Shown in pieces: positions 50,901-64,000 of a DNA stretch of 64,000 nucleotides. The translations under genes and the position numbers were made by a program. The stretch comes from Taeniopygia guttata. Lineage: Eukaryota > Chordata > Aves > Passeriformes > Estrildidae. The number at the start of each line of letters is the position of its first letter. Position 1 is the stretch's first letter. The DNA lies in assembly GCF_048771995.1 (NCBI RefSeq), contig NC_133026.1:91964501-92028500 (forward strand), given 5' to 3'. Below the pieces are notes generated by a model. It made no database searches. It saw only the letters and a program-made list of their open reading frames with translations, and was not told the DNA's origin.

Positions 50901-52309
50901 GCAGAAACAGAGATGCTGTTAAGCAGGAGGAGTTCCACACCTTTCCTTTTTCTATCCCCACCAATGAACACAAACAATGTTTGATGCCAGATCCCACAGG
51001 CCCTGAGATGGAGGCTGCAGCCAGGAAATGCTTCTTTAGAAATGGGGACAGAAGCATCTGCTATAAATTAGGTACAGCCTGGTGCAGATGGCCACAGGGT
51101 TGTAATGTAATGCAAACTTAATTATAGATTGAATTAATTCTGACTCCAGAGGTTCATAGTACATCACTGAAGTCTCTTCTACTTACTAAATGGAAGAGAC
51201 CAAGCAGTCAAGAGTCTGCTGTGAACTCCTTTCATCTTACAATTGCCAACTTATATGGGAAGATCAAGGAGGTGAACAGCAGCTTCCAACATATGTGAAT
51301 TCCAGCAGAGACCATTTTAAGAAGTTAACAGAAACAGGGCTGGACAGTAAAAAGCCTAAACCTAAGCAGGCTCAAGGCACTCTAGCCCCTTCCTGCTATA
51401 ACACACCATGTTTAAATGGAATCAAGTTTTTATGCCTCAATCCAGGGAGGATTTCCTTTTCTAGGACAGAGTAGCATACCATTTCCTTCCCTCATATAAA
51501 ATCAGCAAAACTAGGTCTTCTGAACATAATTTAATCCAGCAATGCTGGCATTGAATGCTGATCAAACAACAAGGGAGAAATTATTTTTAAAAATAATTAA
51601 CATAATAGTTCACTCAGAGACTGCCTTTGCACTAAGACTCAGGAAATGGATGGCAGAAGTTTTATTATAACTAGAGGGGGAACATTTTTCTTTAATAATC
51701 TCCACAACTGAAGTTACTCAGGTGTGTCTCCAGCAGACCTAGTCTGAGACACATTGCATAGTCAAAACATGAAGTCATCATCAGGGCAAAAACCAGTCTA
51801 GCCACCAAAGACATGGGCTTTTCTCACAGTCAGCTACTTACAGCAAACATCTGTTGCACCTGAACAGGCCAGAGCATGGCCAAAAGACACAGCAAGCAGA
51901 AAGCTCCCCAAGAAGAGGCAAGACACAGAGCACAAGCTACAAATTCAGAAATGGAGAGCCCTGTGAAAGACCAAGTTGCTAAGCTGTGCAACAGCTCTGT
52001 GTTACTGATGAGGGTTTAAGAACACTCACATATATCTGCCTTGGAGCTTCAAAACAAGACAACTGTAGAGCCTTTAATGCATCTCTCTCTCCTGTGTCAG
52101 GAGCATGTCCCAACCATCCAGTCACAGGGCAATTAATGGTGGTTAATGGTTAGAATTGCTTCCTGAGCTGGCCAAATTTAAACACACATCATAATAAGCT
52201 TATACAAGGTGTGTGCCATTTAGGACACATTAAGATTAGGTTTTATTTATTTGCTGTTTATGTCAGTCTATAATGTTCCCTCCTCTTCCACCTTAGGCAA
52301 TTCCAAATG

Positions 52310-52351
52310 TTGTGGGAGGGAGAAGGAAAGGGAAAGAAGGAAGAGAAAGCA
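52310..52351. repeat. Polypurine tract next to CR1
   Basis: A GA-rich low-complexity run directly adjoining the CR1 tail at 52352. Confidence 0.8.
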
Positions 52352-52620
52352 AAATCATAAAATCATAGAATGGCCTGGGTTGGAAGGGACCTTTAAAGAC
52401 AATCCAGCTCCAACCCCCATGCCATGGGCAGGGACATTTTCCACTAGACCAGGTTGCTCAGAGCTCCATCCAACTTGGCCTGAATACTTCCAGGGATGGG
52501 GCATCCCCAGCTTCTCTGGGCAATCTGTTTCAGTGTTTCCCATGAGGAAAGATAGTACTTCACTTCTAGTGTGTCCAATCTTTCTTATGTTACCTTTTGT
52601 AAACCTGTTCTGGGGAAAAG
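52352..52620 (-). mobile_element. CR1 LINE 3' fragment (longest in window)
   Basis: The tail aaatcataaaatcatagaat precedes ggttggaagggacctttaaa, gccatgggcagggacatttt and ttccagggatggggcatccc. It is well preserved and so is among the younger CR1 copies here. Confidence 0.95.
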
Positions 52621-55600
52621 CATGGCTTTGCTTCCCCCACCTAATTTTTGATTTTTGCCTTATTCACTCTCCTAATCATCATTTCAATCTGGGTAAAATA
52701 TAATAAGACTGCAACAACATCATATACTTATCGTGAAAGGACACAGGCATCTCTAAGTATCTCTGCAGGAGCACACAGCACCCAAGGAGGACTCCTAACA
52801 CGTACAACCTGTTTGGTATGCAGGGACTGAGAAAGCTTCTCAAGAGACCATTTAGTGCAATTCTCTACAGCAAGACTAAAATCAATTTTTCCCAGGAAGG
52901 GAAAATAGCAAGATTATGAAAAAAGGGGCTTCTGACAACTTTCAATGACAGCATGAAAGGCAGCTATAAAAAACCTACAAACAAATCCTAACAAATACAA
53001 AAAAACCCACCCACCCAAAAATGTGAATCCACTGAAAGGGAACACAAAAGTCTGCCATCCATTTCCATTGGAATAAGGGGATACGCAGTCACAGCAAGTC
53101 ATAATTTCCAGCCTCCCCTCTGGGCAGTCTGTCCTTACCACCACACTAGAGCTGGCTTTGCAGTTCCAAATAGCTTGGCCCACTCGAAGCAACCTACAGA
53201 ACAATTACATAAAAGGTTTCAACAGCCTGATTATTAAAGGCGTACGAAGCTTTTATTTCAGACCAGGTCTCCTGCCATTGATCAAACACCCAGCACATCA
53301 GGTGAGCCAGACGGGTTTTGAGAATGCAGCCTCTGGTTTTGTTTTAAGTAGAAGGAATCCAGTTTGCAGCTCATGATGCAAGCTCAGCAATGCCAGCCAG
53401 CACACAGGGCAATACAGGGAGAAAGTCAAGAGGTTCACTTCACAAGTGCCTTCCTCATCTAAATCAAAATATAAAAGGCAGGCATACTCAACTTCCAATG
53501 CCTTTACCCCATACCAGTATCAGACACTTGTTCTCCCCCTCAGTTCATATGCTTACTTTGGGAAACAGGAGAAGGAAAAGTTTCTTAAGCCTCTCTGCCT
53601 TCTTGCTGCATACCTCTGGACCCTTCTTTCATAAGATGAAGGGTTAATAGTAAGAAAGGGCACAGCACATTAAATAGAAGCTCCCTTTGTGCCAAATTGC
53701 TTCTCAGCTGCCGTGTGCTGATTTTATTGATGAATGCAATTTTTGCAGCATGTTTTTATGTCACATTCCCAAGTCTGCCATTTACAATGCTGGGTGAAAC
53801 CAGTGGCTTAAAGAACAGCTTTTACAACTGTTTTTGAAGAGCTCCCCCACCACCTGCAGCATTGCTTATGAAATGGCTCAGGGCTGGGAGCGGTGAGGAA
53901 GACAACACTGCACTGACAAGTCCATTACATGGGCCAGGTGCTGGGCTGCTGCTGGAGCAGGGAAGGATGGGAAACAGCAGCCAGCACAAGGACTCTGGTC
54001 CAGCTGAAAGCACTTACTGGTGGATTGGGGGGGGGGTATCAGCAGCTACTCTGTGAACTTGAAAGTTCCTTGGCTGAGGAACCTTCCCCAGAAAATGGGA
54101 ATTACCACCAGTTGCACCAGGCTTATGGGCAGTGCTGTACAGGCCATGGGCCAAGAAAAGATGGATGTTCTGCTAGGCTGCAGAGTCTGAAAGAATAACT
54201 TGGTCCTATGTATAATCTTGCTTTTAAAAAGAGGCTGTCATTCGTGGGAAGCTTCTGCAGAGAATGTAAATTACACACAAACACACACCCTTACATGCCT
54301 TGAAGAGTTTCAAGCAATACTCAAAACACTCCCAAGATTTCCAGTTACTGTCTCAGCTTAATTGCTTAATGCAGGCCCATACACTTTTCCCTCTTCCCAC
54401 ATGCATGTCTTCCCAAGGTTCCCAGAGATCCACTGTTGCCCATATGAAGATAGACAGGGGTTACACTTCTAGCAGCTGAGGGAACAAAACTGCACAATTT
54501 ACACAGCAGATCTGCAGCAACAAAAGAGTGCTTGAGATAGGGAGGAGGAAAGCACAAGGGGAATAGTGTGCTTTTCTCCAGCTAGGCGATACCATGTGGG
54601 AGTGTTTTTGTTTATTTCAAGGGAAAAAAACCCAATAAATTCTTATTAGTATGCATACTATAATTCAAAGTCTTACAAGCTTCTGTGCAATAGCGATCTG
54701 AAAGATGCTGCCAGGCACAGAACTGCTGTATGGCAGAAAACTGAGGATAAGTGGAAAAAGGGCGTCAAGTAAGTTTTCCTCCTCTTCCAAAGGACTTTTA
54801 TATCAACACACTGGCATTTCATTTCCTCCCTCCATCACCACAGTCACTGATGCTCTCAAGGCTGACAGCACTTGTCTGCATCACTCTCCTCAGATGGTTC
54901 AGAAAGCAACAACCAGGGTAATTTGGTGCACATAAAGGGGGATTCAAATCAAGCTAGGAAACAGTGTGAGTAGTAAAGCCAGACCCCTGTGCTTTCAGGG
55001 GGATCTGCTTCTCTGCCTTCAAACAGCAGCCTCCTTCAGTCCCACTCCTCTCATTGAGGCCACTTTTCCCTCTAGTCCCCATTGCTGAGAGTCACCATCC
55101 CAGGACTGAGGTTAGCCTCTGGAAACCACCAATTCTCTTCCTTCCTGTAATGCATGTTGATAGAGACCATACAAACTTTTCAGGAAAAATCTTCCCCCTG
55201 AGGGCATGCATTTGTTTGCTGTCACCCAGTGACCCTTTTGGCTTCACAGGTGCTTATTTTAAAGAGCACCTGTGCAGCCAAAATAATAATAGTAATTTCT
55301 TCTTTTTTTTTGCAGATAAAGAACTGTTCATACCACATATGCTACAAAAATTGAGGTGCAGTAGAGAAAATGTCTGTTTATAGTATAACAAATAACTGAT
55401 GTGAGCCACACATTGTAAATTCCCCTCCTCCACTTCCTCACCCAGAAATAGGGCACAGCACAGCAAAAATAAAATAAATATACATAGTTCTGTTAATTCA
55501 CCCACGAAGGACCAAGGCCAAGGGCATTGCTTTCCTGTCCACAGAGGATGGCTGCTCTCCCAGCCCACTCCAGACACCAGGCACAGGACTATGAGCTTGG

Positions 55601-57125
55601 CACCACTAACCCAGCTATGTGGCTTCTGGAGCAAAACCAGGTCATGTTCAGCCAAGAAAGCAGAGCAGCCAAAACGCAGCTGCCTGTACCACTATGCCCT
55701 TAGATACTTGTACTGCTTGTGTTTTCAGGTCAAATTCTTTTTTCCTTGGTAACTGTGAAAAATAGACAACTTTCATAAGTGTCTCAGAAATTGACCACAG
55801 ACTCTAGAATGCAAGGGCTTTGCAAATAAAAGCACCCTGCGCTGTCAGAACTAAATAAAGCAGCTGAAGTTTACCTAGTAAGAGCATGTTAACTATACAT
55901 TCTTGAAAGTCACTGGTTCGTTATTTGAAACTACAAGCAGCGGCGTGTGCTGCAGTGCTGCCTCCCCAGCCTGCACAGAGGATATACTCTGCTACTTTAA
56001 TTTTCTACTCCTTGAATTTTTCCTTGGAAGTCTCCACCCCCTACACCACATTCCCATCTAGCCACCCCCAAGCACTTGGACTAAATTAAGCCAAAAAATC
56101 AAAGCCAGCTGATTATTTATTAAACAAACAGGACACATTTTGTCTTTGGTAGAATGGAGCACTCCTGGTTAGCTGAAGACTTTAAACTTCACTTTGGGGG
56201 GGGCAGACAGAAAGGAAGGAAGCAGTGTTTCACATTAGGAGAACACACTGAGAACTCATTATTTGACTTAAAAGTCATCTGCCTACAAAACGAAACTGTA
56301 CACATACATAAGACTTAACAAGCTGTAAGCAAGCATCAGTAGCAACAATCATATTTCAGTGATAATAGCCAGCTTTGATCTTGTTCCTTTAGGATAACTC
56401 TCCCCTTCAAATAATTTTCAATTCTCTCAAATCCTGTCGAGCCCATCTCCCACATCTGCCAATTAAAGGAAAAGCAGAAATTTGAATCAATGGGGGTGCA
56501 GGGAGCAAGCTAGTGTGCTTTGTTTGTGTGTCAAAAACTTTACCAGGATGCAGAGAGGTCTCTGACAAACAGGGGCCAGCAACACGCGCAAATGAAAAAC
56601 AGCCAGTTTTGTACATGGAAAGGCATTCCTAAATTTTTCCAGACAAATTCTCAATACTTTGTTTCCTCTGAGAAAATAAGCATTGGACTAGAGATCTCCT
56701 AATCAGGAAACAGACATGTCAGGTATTTCTAGAATGCTAATGAATGTACAGAACAGTGCAGGGATTATCTGCTGCCTGCCTCAGCTGACACCAGGGACTC
56801 CCAGTATCTGAACTCCCTCCTGTTTTTATTCAAGTCACAGTTTGCAGAAAGATCTTTTGCATGAAAAGAAAAACAATATGTGAAGTCAGTTCCCAAACGG
56901 ATACAGAGAGCTACATGTGGAGCTACAGGAAGACAGAGCTTAGAAGCCACTTGCATCAGGGATTGTTTTTTTCTTCTGGTTAGGGAAAAAAGAGAAAACA
57001 TATCCAAGACAAGAATGTGCAATAAAGTCAGATTAAGGAATATTAGTCACTCCTGGCTTCCCCTCAAAACAGAAGTCAGAAAGTTTCCTCCATTTATTCA
57101 CAAGATGTCTAAACAGTGAGTCTTG

Positions 57126-57180
57126 CTAGAAGAACAAGAAAAGAAAAACAAAAAGAGGAAAAAGTGAAAGGAAAGAAATA
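57126..57180. repeat. A/G-rich low-complexity tract
   Basis: An almost pure purine run (aagaaaagaaaaac type) with no associated element. Confidence 0.8.
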
Positions 57181-60100
57181 ATGTTGCTCTTCTCAACCTA
57201 CTAATAAGCTCCTGAAGTATTCTTCCTTCATCCATGTACTAAAAGCCAGAGCATACCCTGCAGCATCAGCAGGCACCGTGGTCAGTGCTGGGTCCCAGCC
57301 AGACAAGAATGCAAATACAGTATTAAATGCATTCATACTTTCCCACTGAGATAAAGCCTGAATAGCCTAACAACTGCTCCATCCTCTGTGCTGCCTCTTC
57401 CCAGCTAAGCTCCTGATATTGCTCCTAAATACAGATGTCCCTGACTGTTTCCATCTATGTTTATACAAGGAAGAGGCTGAGGGTCACAGGGTGGAACAGC
57501 TGACATGAGCAGGCACATTGCTGCAAACGTGTCCACTCTTCTTCAGATTTGGCTCTGGTACCTAATAGCTGTGCTGTTTGCTGTTCAGCATCCATTTACA
57601 CAAACACCAATGTGGTTCTTGGAGAAAGGAGGATTGTAATTGAAACCACCAAAAATAACCATTGGCATACAACACTTGTTATTTAGCACAGACCCCCTTC
57701 AGCAGTTTTCATGGTCATGATTCAGCAGACACAGTGGCAGCACTCCAAAATAAGGTCTCTTGCTCCTTTTACTGCAAAAGACCCATGGAGCTGCACAAGC
57801 AGCCTAGGAGAGGACCTCATGCCCCAAGCTTAACCAATTGACCACCACACTACATTCCAGCCACAAGAGAAAACATAGACTAAATGCAGTTGCAGGCAGA
57901 GAATTGTGCTAAGCCTTCACAAAGTCTCTCCCATAGAGCCCTGTTTCCCCATGAGCAAAATGGACCTGGGCTATTCCCAGTAGCTGATGAGTCAAATAAC
58001 TTCATTATGAAACACTTGCTTAAGACCAGAGTTGTTATTTAAGGAGCCAGTATCTCACCTCCCTCTCAAAGATAATACAGGTACACGAGACAACACACCC
58101 ACAGCACAGCTCCTCTCTCTACCTACAGAAGTGATGCGCTCTGAAGCAGCTTTTGACTGCTTTAAATGTGTCACACCAGCACAGGAGTTGTTTACCAAAC
58201 TTCTGCTGAGATAATAAAACTGGACATGTAACACCTCCCAGCAGCTGCAGAAAGCAGTCAATGTACCAAATAAAAAAAAAAACAATCATTGTAAGGTTTG
58301 GTTGGTTCTTTTTAAAAAATAATGAAAATTCCTCATTTCAAAGAGGCACAAAAAGTTACTGAATAGATGTATGAAGTGATGCTTTTCTCCAATTTTTCCC
58401 ACACAAAGAGCACAGGGAGTAACATATGCCCAAGACTTATTGTAAATATATTCCAGTACAAAAAAGATTGTACCACACAGTTTCAAAACAGTTGAAATAA
58501 AACTCCTTTCTTCCTGTAAAACTGTACTTAAACTACAGGCATAACATACCATATTTAGCATTTCCAGAGGAATGCACACAGAGATGACCATGAGAAAGAT
58601 GGCTGTGGTTGCAGACTTCCCTTTAAACTCCATCTTTTGCTTTGAAAACAGACAAGCATGCCACTAACAGCTCCCAATTTACACATCTGCTGGGCAATAG
58701 CGTTCCCACAAACATGAGCATTTTTGTATTGCATTGGTCACATCAGATTCTCTGAGCTGTCAGACACAACCATCTTCACATATGAAGAGTCAGAATCTTC
58801 TAAACCAATTTGGAGGAACAATTATTCTCCTTGGAGTCTTTATAGGGCTTTAATGGAACCTGGCCCATATCAACTTTGAACCTGACCTTCCTCCAAAGGT
58901 CCTGGCCTGTTCCAATTGTTACTGGTCAGTGCCCCCTTGGGAGGGCTGGGAATCAGAGTACAAAAAAAGAGCAGCAGAGTGTAGCAGTGGTACCATGCTG
59001 ATGTTTGGAGAAACACAGAGAAAATGACAGATAGGAAACAATTTTTTTTTTTAATTGTGGAATTGTGCATTTGACAGTTTTTTTATCAAAGTAAACCACT
59101 CTGAAATGTATACTTGTGTTCTGAGCAGATTACTCATCAAAACCATTTTAAAACTATTAGCTGGCAATTATTTCCCAGTTGATGTGGATTCCCAGTTGAA
59201 TGTGCACTAGACAACAGACCTAAACGCCTTAGTAGTTTTCCTCATCTTTAAAAACAATTAAGTGGCATGGGATCTAAATGTCTTAAAAACACCTGATGAT
59301 TGTTGTCCTCAATAAAATCTTATCAAACCAGTACAAAAGCTGTTTGGCCAGCTCCTGCTGGAATGATAAAGAGGTACACAGCTTGCACATCACAAGAGGA
59401 CAAAAAGAAGCATACCCACCTCCGGCTGTTGGGAAAGCAGGATTCTGCAAGTTGCAAAAGTTCATATGCTTTATCATGGAAATGATTACATTATTCAGGA
59501 GTGGCTGGTGGCAGTGACTGTGCCACCACCCTAGCAGACACACCACTTGTGTGAACTGGCAGCTTGGCAATCATCAGTCTCCCAACCTCTGTTTCCAAAA
59601 GAAGCACCACTCTGAAGAGTGAAAAACAAAGCTCTCTACAGAAGCTCTCCACTGCAAGCAACTTCAAGGGCTGTGTTTCAGTAGCACTACTCTTCCACAC
59701 CTTACAAAATAACTTTATTTTACTGACATTCAAGCTGCCAGAGTTGAGATTTAGATAAAAACAAGTGCAGACAAATATTACAACCACTCTGTTCCTTCTA
59801 AATGCCAGTATTTTCAGTGCCATTGACACTGACAATACACTTGAATTGTATACTGTACTTTATTATCCAAATTCAACATCCAGCCTCCTTATGATGTCCT
59901 CCCTGATAGGGCTTCTCCAAAGCCACTCTAGCCAGATTGTGAGGTATCAGCTACCCAAGTCTCTCAAATTGCTATTCATTACAGCTACTGCTTCTGCACT
60001 TGTATTTTCCAGCCTGTTGGTTGAGAATGCTAAGTGCTATAGAGTTAAGCAGATTATATGTTTTTAAATTATTCATGTTTTAACTACATTAAGAAAAACT

Positions 60101-60721
60101 CTTTAGGCAAAACATCTAGGAAGGAAGGTTTTGCGGATAAAATATATGAATTTGGAACTGAAGTGTTTCTTTTTAAAATCGGTGAGGTTTTGCCTTTTTT
60201 CTTCCCCACCAGTTCTTTTCCCCATCTTTCCCATAGATATTTCCTGTGCATTCTCTCTTCCCCTGCACTTTGAATTTTACTAGAACTTTGTCTTTGTGGG
60301 AAGTAGATTCTGGAGGAAACCTCAGAGATATGAAGACAGCAATCTCAGAACCATCAGATGTCCTGTATGTTAATGAAGCAGCCAAGTGCACAGTTGGAAG
60401 TTAAGTGCCATGTGAACCCAAAGGTTCAATACACCTCAACAGGGACAAGACTTCCCCTTTGATCCTGAGCTCTGCCCTGATGCTTTGCACCAAAGTGCAT
60501 CAACCTCTGGATCAGCTCACAGAGCCCATCCACGTGTGCTGTAGCCAAACACTGTGTTCAACAGGACAGGGTTCACTGCATGCAATAACAAGCATTCCTG
60601 ATTTATTTTAGGCTGCATGAAAGCTAATAACATAAGCAAATCTTATGTTTGTCTTGAAACAGTACAAACACTACGAGTCAGGGAACAATGTCTCAGCAAG
60701 ACAGCAGGAACCAAATGTGAG

Positions 60722-60805
60722 TAATCACAGAGGAGTTTGGGTAGGAAGGTGGCTTTGAAGGTCGTCTAGTTCCCCTGCAATGAGCAGGGACAGAGACCCC
60801 ATAAC
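60722..60805 (-). mobile_element. CR1 LINE 3' fragment
   Basis: The segment contains aatcacagaggagtttgggt, then gaaggtcgtctagttcccct and gcaatgagcagggacag. It is diverged, and similarity fades after about 60805. Confidence 0.8.
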
Positions 60806-63300
60806 TGCATGGCATAGAGCTGACACAGCCCTGTCATGCAGGAGGGATGCAAGGCCATGCCAGAGCCTTTGTGTACCTAACAGACGCAGGACTGTAGCAA
60901 GCCACCTTCACAGATCTTTGGATCTCAGCACAGCCCCTGAAATATCTCCAGCAGCATTCCGTCCTCAGTGATCCCTCCTGAGCAGGGATGCAACCTCTTG
61001 TTATCTTGTTAGAGGGATGCTTGTTACTTCCATGTGCAAGCAGCTATCCAGCAATTTACGCTACTGACACTGATGTGCCTGGTAGTCCCAGGAGGTCTCT
61101 AAGGCAAGGAGACCTGATTTGCTGGAATTGTTCAGTTCACACCAGTTGTGAGAGCCACCATGGAAAGGTCCATTCAGCAAGATGCTGGCAAGCAGCCTAG
61201 CTAACCTAGGTTACACTAGCAGGTTCTCTCACAGCTGCTGCTGATGCACATATATAATCATCTTCATCACACTGATCTCCTTCAGCTCTCTTGGGACACC
61301 TACATGGAACTGAAGCAGTCTGAAACAGAGGCAGTAACATTTCTGAAGGCAGATGGTGCTAGGAACTCTGATTTTCCAAGATAAGCACACACCCATAAAC
61401 CAGACCAACAAGACTCAGGAGCGTGCTACCCACACACTTTATTGACACCCATCATGGTAGAAAGGCACCTGGATCACACTCTGCAGCTCCAGTACTTCCT
61501 CATGATGCAACACAGCTCTGGCATCTCATCTGGGATCAGGATGCAACTGGTGAGAGGAAGGGTGTGGGACACTGCTGCCACTTACCAGCTGAACCAGGAC
61601 TGAATGACGTACAGTGCTAAAAAAATCCACCCAGGGAAATTATTATTCCAGGCATCCAGAGGCAGGACAAACTAGCTGCAGGGATGCTCTGCACATGGTC
61701 TGGTGATCAACACTGGTCAAGTCCACTGTAAGACAGGTCTTGGCACACATCTCAAACAACATCCTTTCTCCTGCTGACCACCACTGTGCACTTGCCAGAG
61801 CTGATGCAGATGACACGTACCCTTGCTGAGGGGTCATCTCAGCAAAGGAAGATGAGTTTGTTGTGGCAAGCTGTTTCCTGTGATCTGTACCCCATGAGCT
61901 GGCTCCTGTGGCCAGCTGCTTCTGGGAATGTTCAGAGACAGGAGACAGGTTCTGAGGTTCTGCCAAGCCACTCTGCCCACAGCAGAACATTAAATTGCAA
62001 CATATATTCAGTCTGCAGCTTCTCCCAGAGCTCCCGCTCTCCTCTCCATCCCTTATAGATGACATGGCGTGCCTGTGAGATGAGCTAAAAGCCTCCCTGC
62101 ATCCCAGAGTGCCCAGCAGCACCTGTAGCACAGAGAGCAGTGTACAGCAAAGAACAACCTCTAACACAGACCCTCTGTGACACCCACAGGTACCACACTG
62201 CTTTGTTACTCAGCATGTCCCCTGCCAGGTGGCTGGAAAGTGCATGTGGGAAGGGGAAGCCTGCTATGGTATGGTAGCCAAGCACATCAAGGAAAGAGAA
62301 GTAAAATCCCACTTTAAGCAAAATGCAGCACAGGGAACTAGTGTTTTTCTGAAGGACAGGCTGGGACCCTCAGGACAGCCTGAGGACAGTAATTCAGTTG
62401 CTCTCTTTCAGGGCAAGAAATGTTAACTCTACACATGGGTGACAAAAGCTGTCAGGTAATACTGTCACATGTCCTTTGAAGTCAGCCAAAAAAAACAGAA
62501 GGGAAAATTCCACAATACTATCAAGAGCACCTTTGCATCCAGAAGCAAAAGGCAAGAGACTTCAACAGAAGTTAAATAACGTTTATTTAAATCAAGCTAA
62601 ATTAAAAAGTTTCCTATTTTTCAGAGTCACAGCCCATTACAAGCACAGATACCTTGATGAGGTCAGAAAGGCACCAGCCACATAACTACTGAATCAACTA
62701 AAAAAAAGTAATCTGATGTGCCTCTGGGCTTGGTCTATTTATACAAGAAGTGTTAGCCAGATCTAGCGAAAATCATGACTCTAGTATTAGCATTTTCAGT
62801 CACCCATGAACATGTTAAGCTCACTAGCAGATCATTGTCAGCACTGTTTGCCCTCAATTATTGTCTGCCCAGGGCAAACATTTGGGATACAAGCTGATAA
62901 AAGGAGAGATCATGTGGTTACCCATACAGAAAAGTAACTCCCTCATTAAAGAACCTCAAGGATGAAGAAGCAATTTTTGAGCCATAGCATTGTATGACCC
63001 AAGTTCAGTTTAACACTGGAAACAAAGATCTCACAGTTTGTAAGCAGTACAGATAAATCCTGTAGCAGGATTTGATGCACAAATGTTGTCTCCCTACATG
63101 GTACCTTCTCCTCTCTAATATGCAGGGATTTTAAAATGCAATTAATACATTGCATGAGTGTTCAGTGCACTTTTAAGTGACTGAAGAATAATGCAGATAC
63201 AAGCACTCCTCCTGCTATTGATATACTTCGTCCCAGCTAGGAATTGTTCTGAAATAAGATTTTTAACATTTCTTGTTGCAAACTGTACTCCAAATGTCTT
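60806..63300. other. Intronic, nothing recognised
   Basis: Unique sequence. Short open frames on both strands around 61640-62170 look like chance in a locally GC-richer area. Confidence 0.45.
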
Positions 63301-63306
63301 ATACTT

Positions 63307-63331
63307 CCCCCCCCACCGGCCCCCCCCCACC
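63307..63331 (-). repeat. C-rich tract (G-quadruplex-prone on the minus strand)
   Basis: C8-ACCGG-C9-ACC on the plus strand. The minus strand, which is the PARD6G sense strand, carries the two long G runs. Confidence 0.8.
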
Positions 63332-64000
63332 AAGGTTAAGGCATGTTAAAATCATTCTGCTTCAAGGAATACAAGCTTAGGAAACTCAATTTTTAATTTT
63401 TATTAGCCACAAAGGTACTACCCTAGGAGTTATTTATGGGCTCTATTATAAAGCATTCATTTATTCATTCAGAGTCAGAAAGAATTTCTCCCAAACTGCA
63501 AGAAGCTTAATCGTTTTCTGATTAACACAATGTGTTTTGTTAATGCAATGGGTTTTCTTCCCCTTCACTCACACGCACTGCATTTCATACTAGACCTCAG
63601 TAAGCACACAAAAGCAAAAAATATAAAGATTACATTACTTTGTATACAAATTAACTGTATCATACTACTAAAACTACCAAATTGCTTGGCAGAATGAAAA
63701 CAAAGCCATACTAAAACAGGCTAATGAAGTGAACAAACGGGTTCCCACCAGTGTCCATCCTGAAGCCATAACTAACAGACCTCCTCTTAGGACGCCTTCA
63801 TCGCATCCAGGGATGAGGGAAACAGCTTTAGCCCTTTTCAAATCCCAGCTGGTAATTCAGCTTTAAAGGAAGCAGTTGTGTTCACCTACAGCAGCTGAAG
63901 AGGCAGAAAGGCTGGCCCAGAGCTCGCCACTACCAGCAGCTGGGCAGCCTTGCAGTGCCCTTGCAGACAGAGCTTTTCCCCAACTCCACTGAATTCCAGC

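Larger units (their letters stand above)
22456..64000 (-). other. PARD6G: PARD6G intron (upstream exons not found)
   Basis: The acceptor of the terminal exon opens this 41.5-kb stretch. I looked on the minus strand for the PB1 exon (motifs KFGAEFRRFSL, GDLLPINNDDN, PLLRVFIQKR) and for the first exon and saw neither, so both probably lie past 64000. The contents recognised are CR1 pieces, two LTR-like segments, simple repeats, G-quadruplex motifs and one GC-rich block, listed separately. The stretches 24960-30880, 33300-42250, 42320-52350 and 52630-60720 hold only AT-rich unique sequence and scattered low-complexity tracts as far as I can see. No nested gene is supported. Confidence 0.7.

Noticed and set aside
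1-64000. CRISPR arrays, operons, bacterial or phage genes, tRNA or rRNA genes
   Set aside because: None seen. The sequence is vertebrate, and no tRNA B-box/cloverleaf or spaced direct-repeat array was recognised by eye.

Overview
The window is vertebrate nuclear DNA and almost certainly from a bird. The repeats are short, 5'-truncated CR1 LINE copies ending in the avian ATTCTATGATT-type tail, plus a few avian-type LTRs. Repeat density is low, introns are long, and the only confident coding sequences are vertebrate genes. One LTR, preceded by a polypurine tract and opening tgtggtggtg, suggests a songbird, but that is a guess.

Two genes are supported, both on the minus strand. (1) BLOC1S4 (cappuccino, a BLOC-1 subunit) occupies 12751-18762. 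I rebuilt it by hand as five coding exons, all joined in phase 0 with canonical GT-AG boundaries, giving 205 residues. Its first exon lies in a CpG island. (2) PARD6G (the PAR6 gamma polarity adaptor) contributes its terminal coding exon at 21596-22455. This exon carries the semi-CRIB, the PDZ domain and the C-terminus. A probable 3'UTR runs down to about 19717, and everything from 22456 to 64000 appears to be PARD6G intron. I did not find the PB1 exon or the first exon, so they probably lie beyond the right edge.

Layout: 1-500 holds a weak promoter or first-exon candidate. 500-11850 is gene-poor intergenic DNA with three CR1 pieces and a perfect 18-bp inverted repeat. 11849-12360 is a probable minus-strand LTR that may supply the BLOC1S4 poly(A) site. 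12751-18762 is BLOC1S4. 18280-19110 is the CpG island. 19717-21595 is the PARD6G 3'UTR region, with a strong CTCF-like motif. 21596-22455 is the PARD6G last exon. 22456-64000 is intron with CR1 pieces, two LTR-like segments, an (AT)27 tract, G-quadruplex motifs and one GC-rich block.

The main biological point is that BLOC1S4 here has five exons and sits directly downstream of PARD6G. The human gene is described as intronless and lies on a different chromosome (4p16) from human PARD6G (18q23). This locus may therefore preserve the intron-bearing parent of a mammalian retrogene. The two genes act in different processes (lysosome-related organelle biogenesis and cell polarity), so their adjacency says nothing about shared function. 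Their tandem order and short spacing do raise a question of read-through or insulation.
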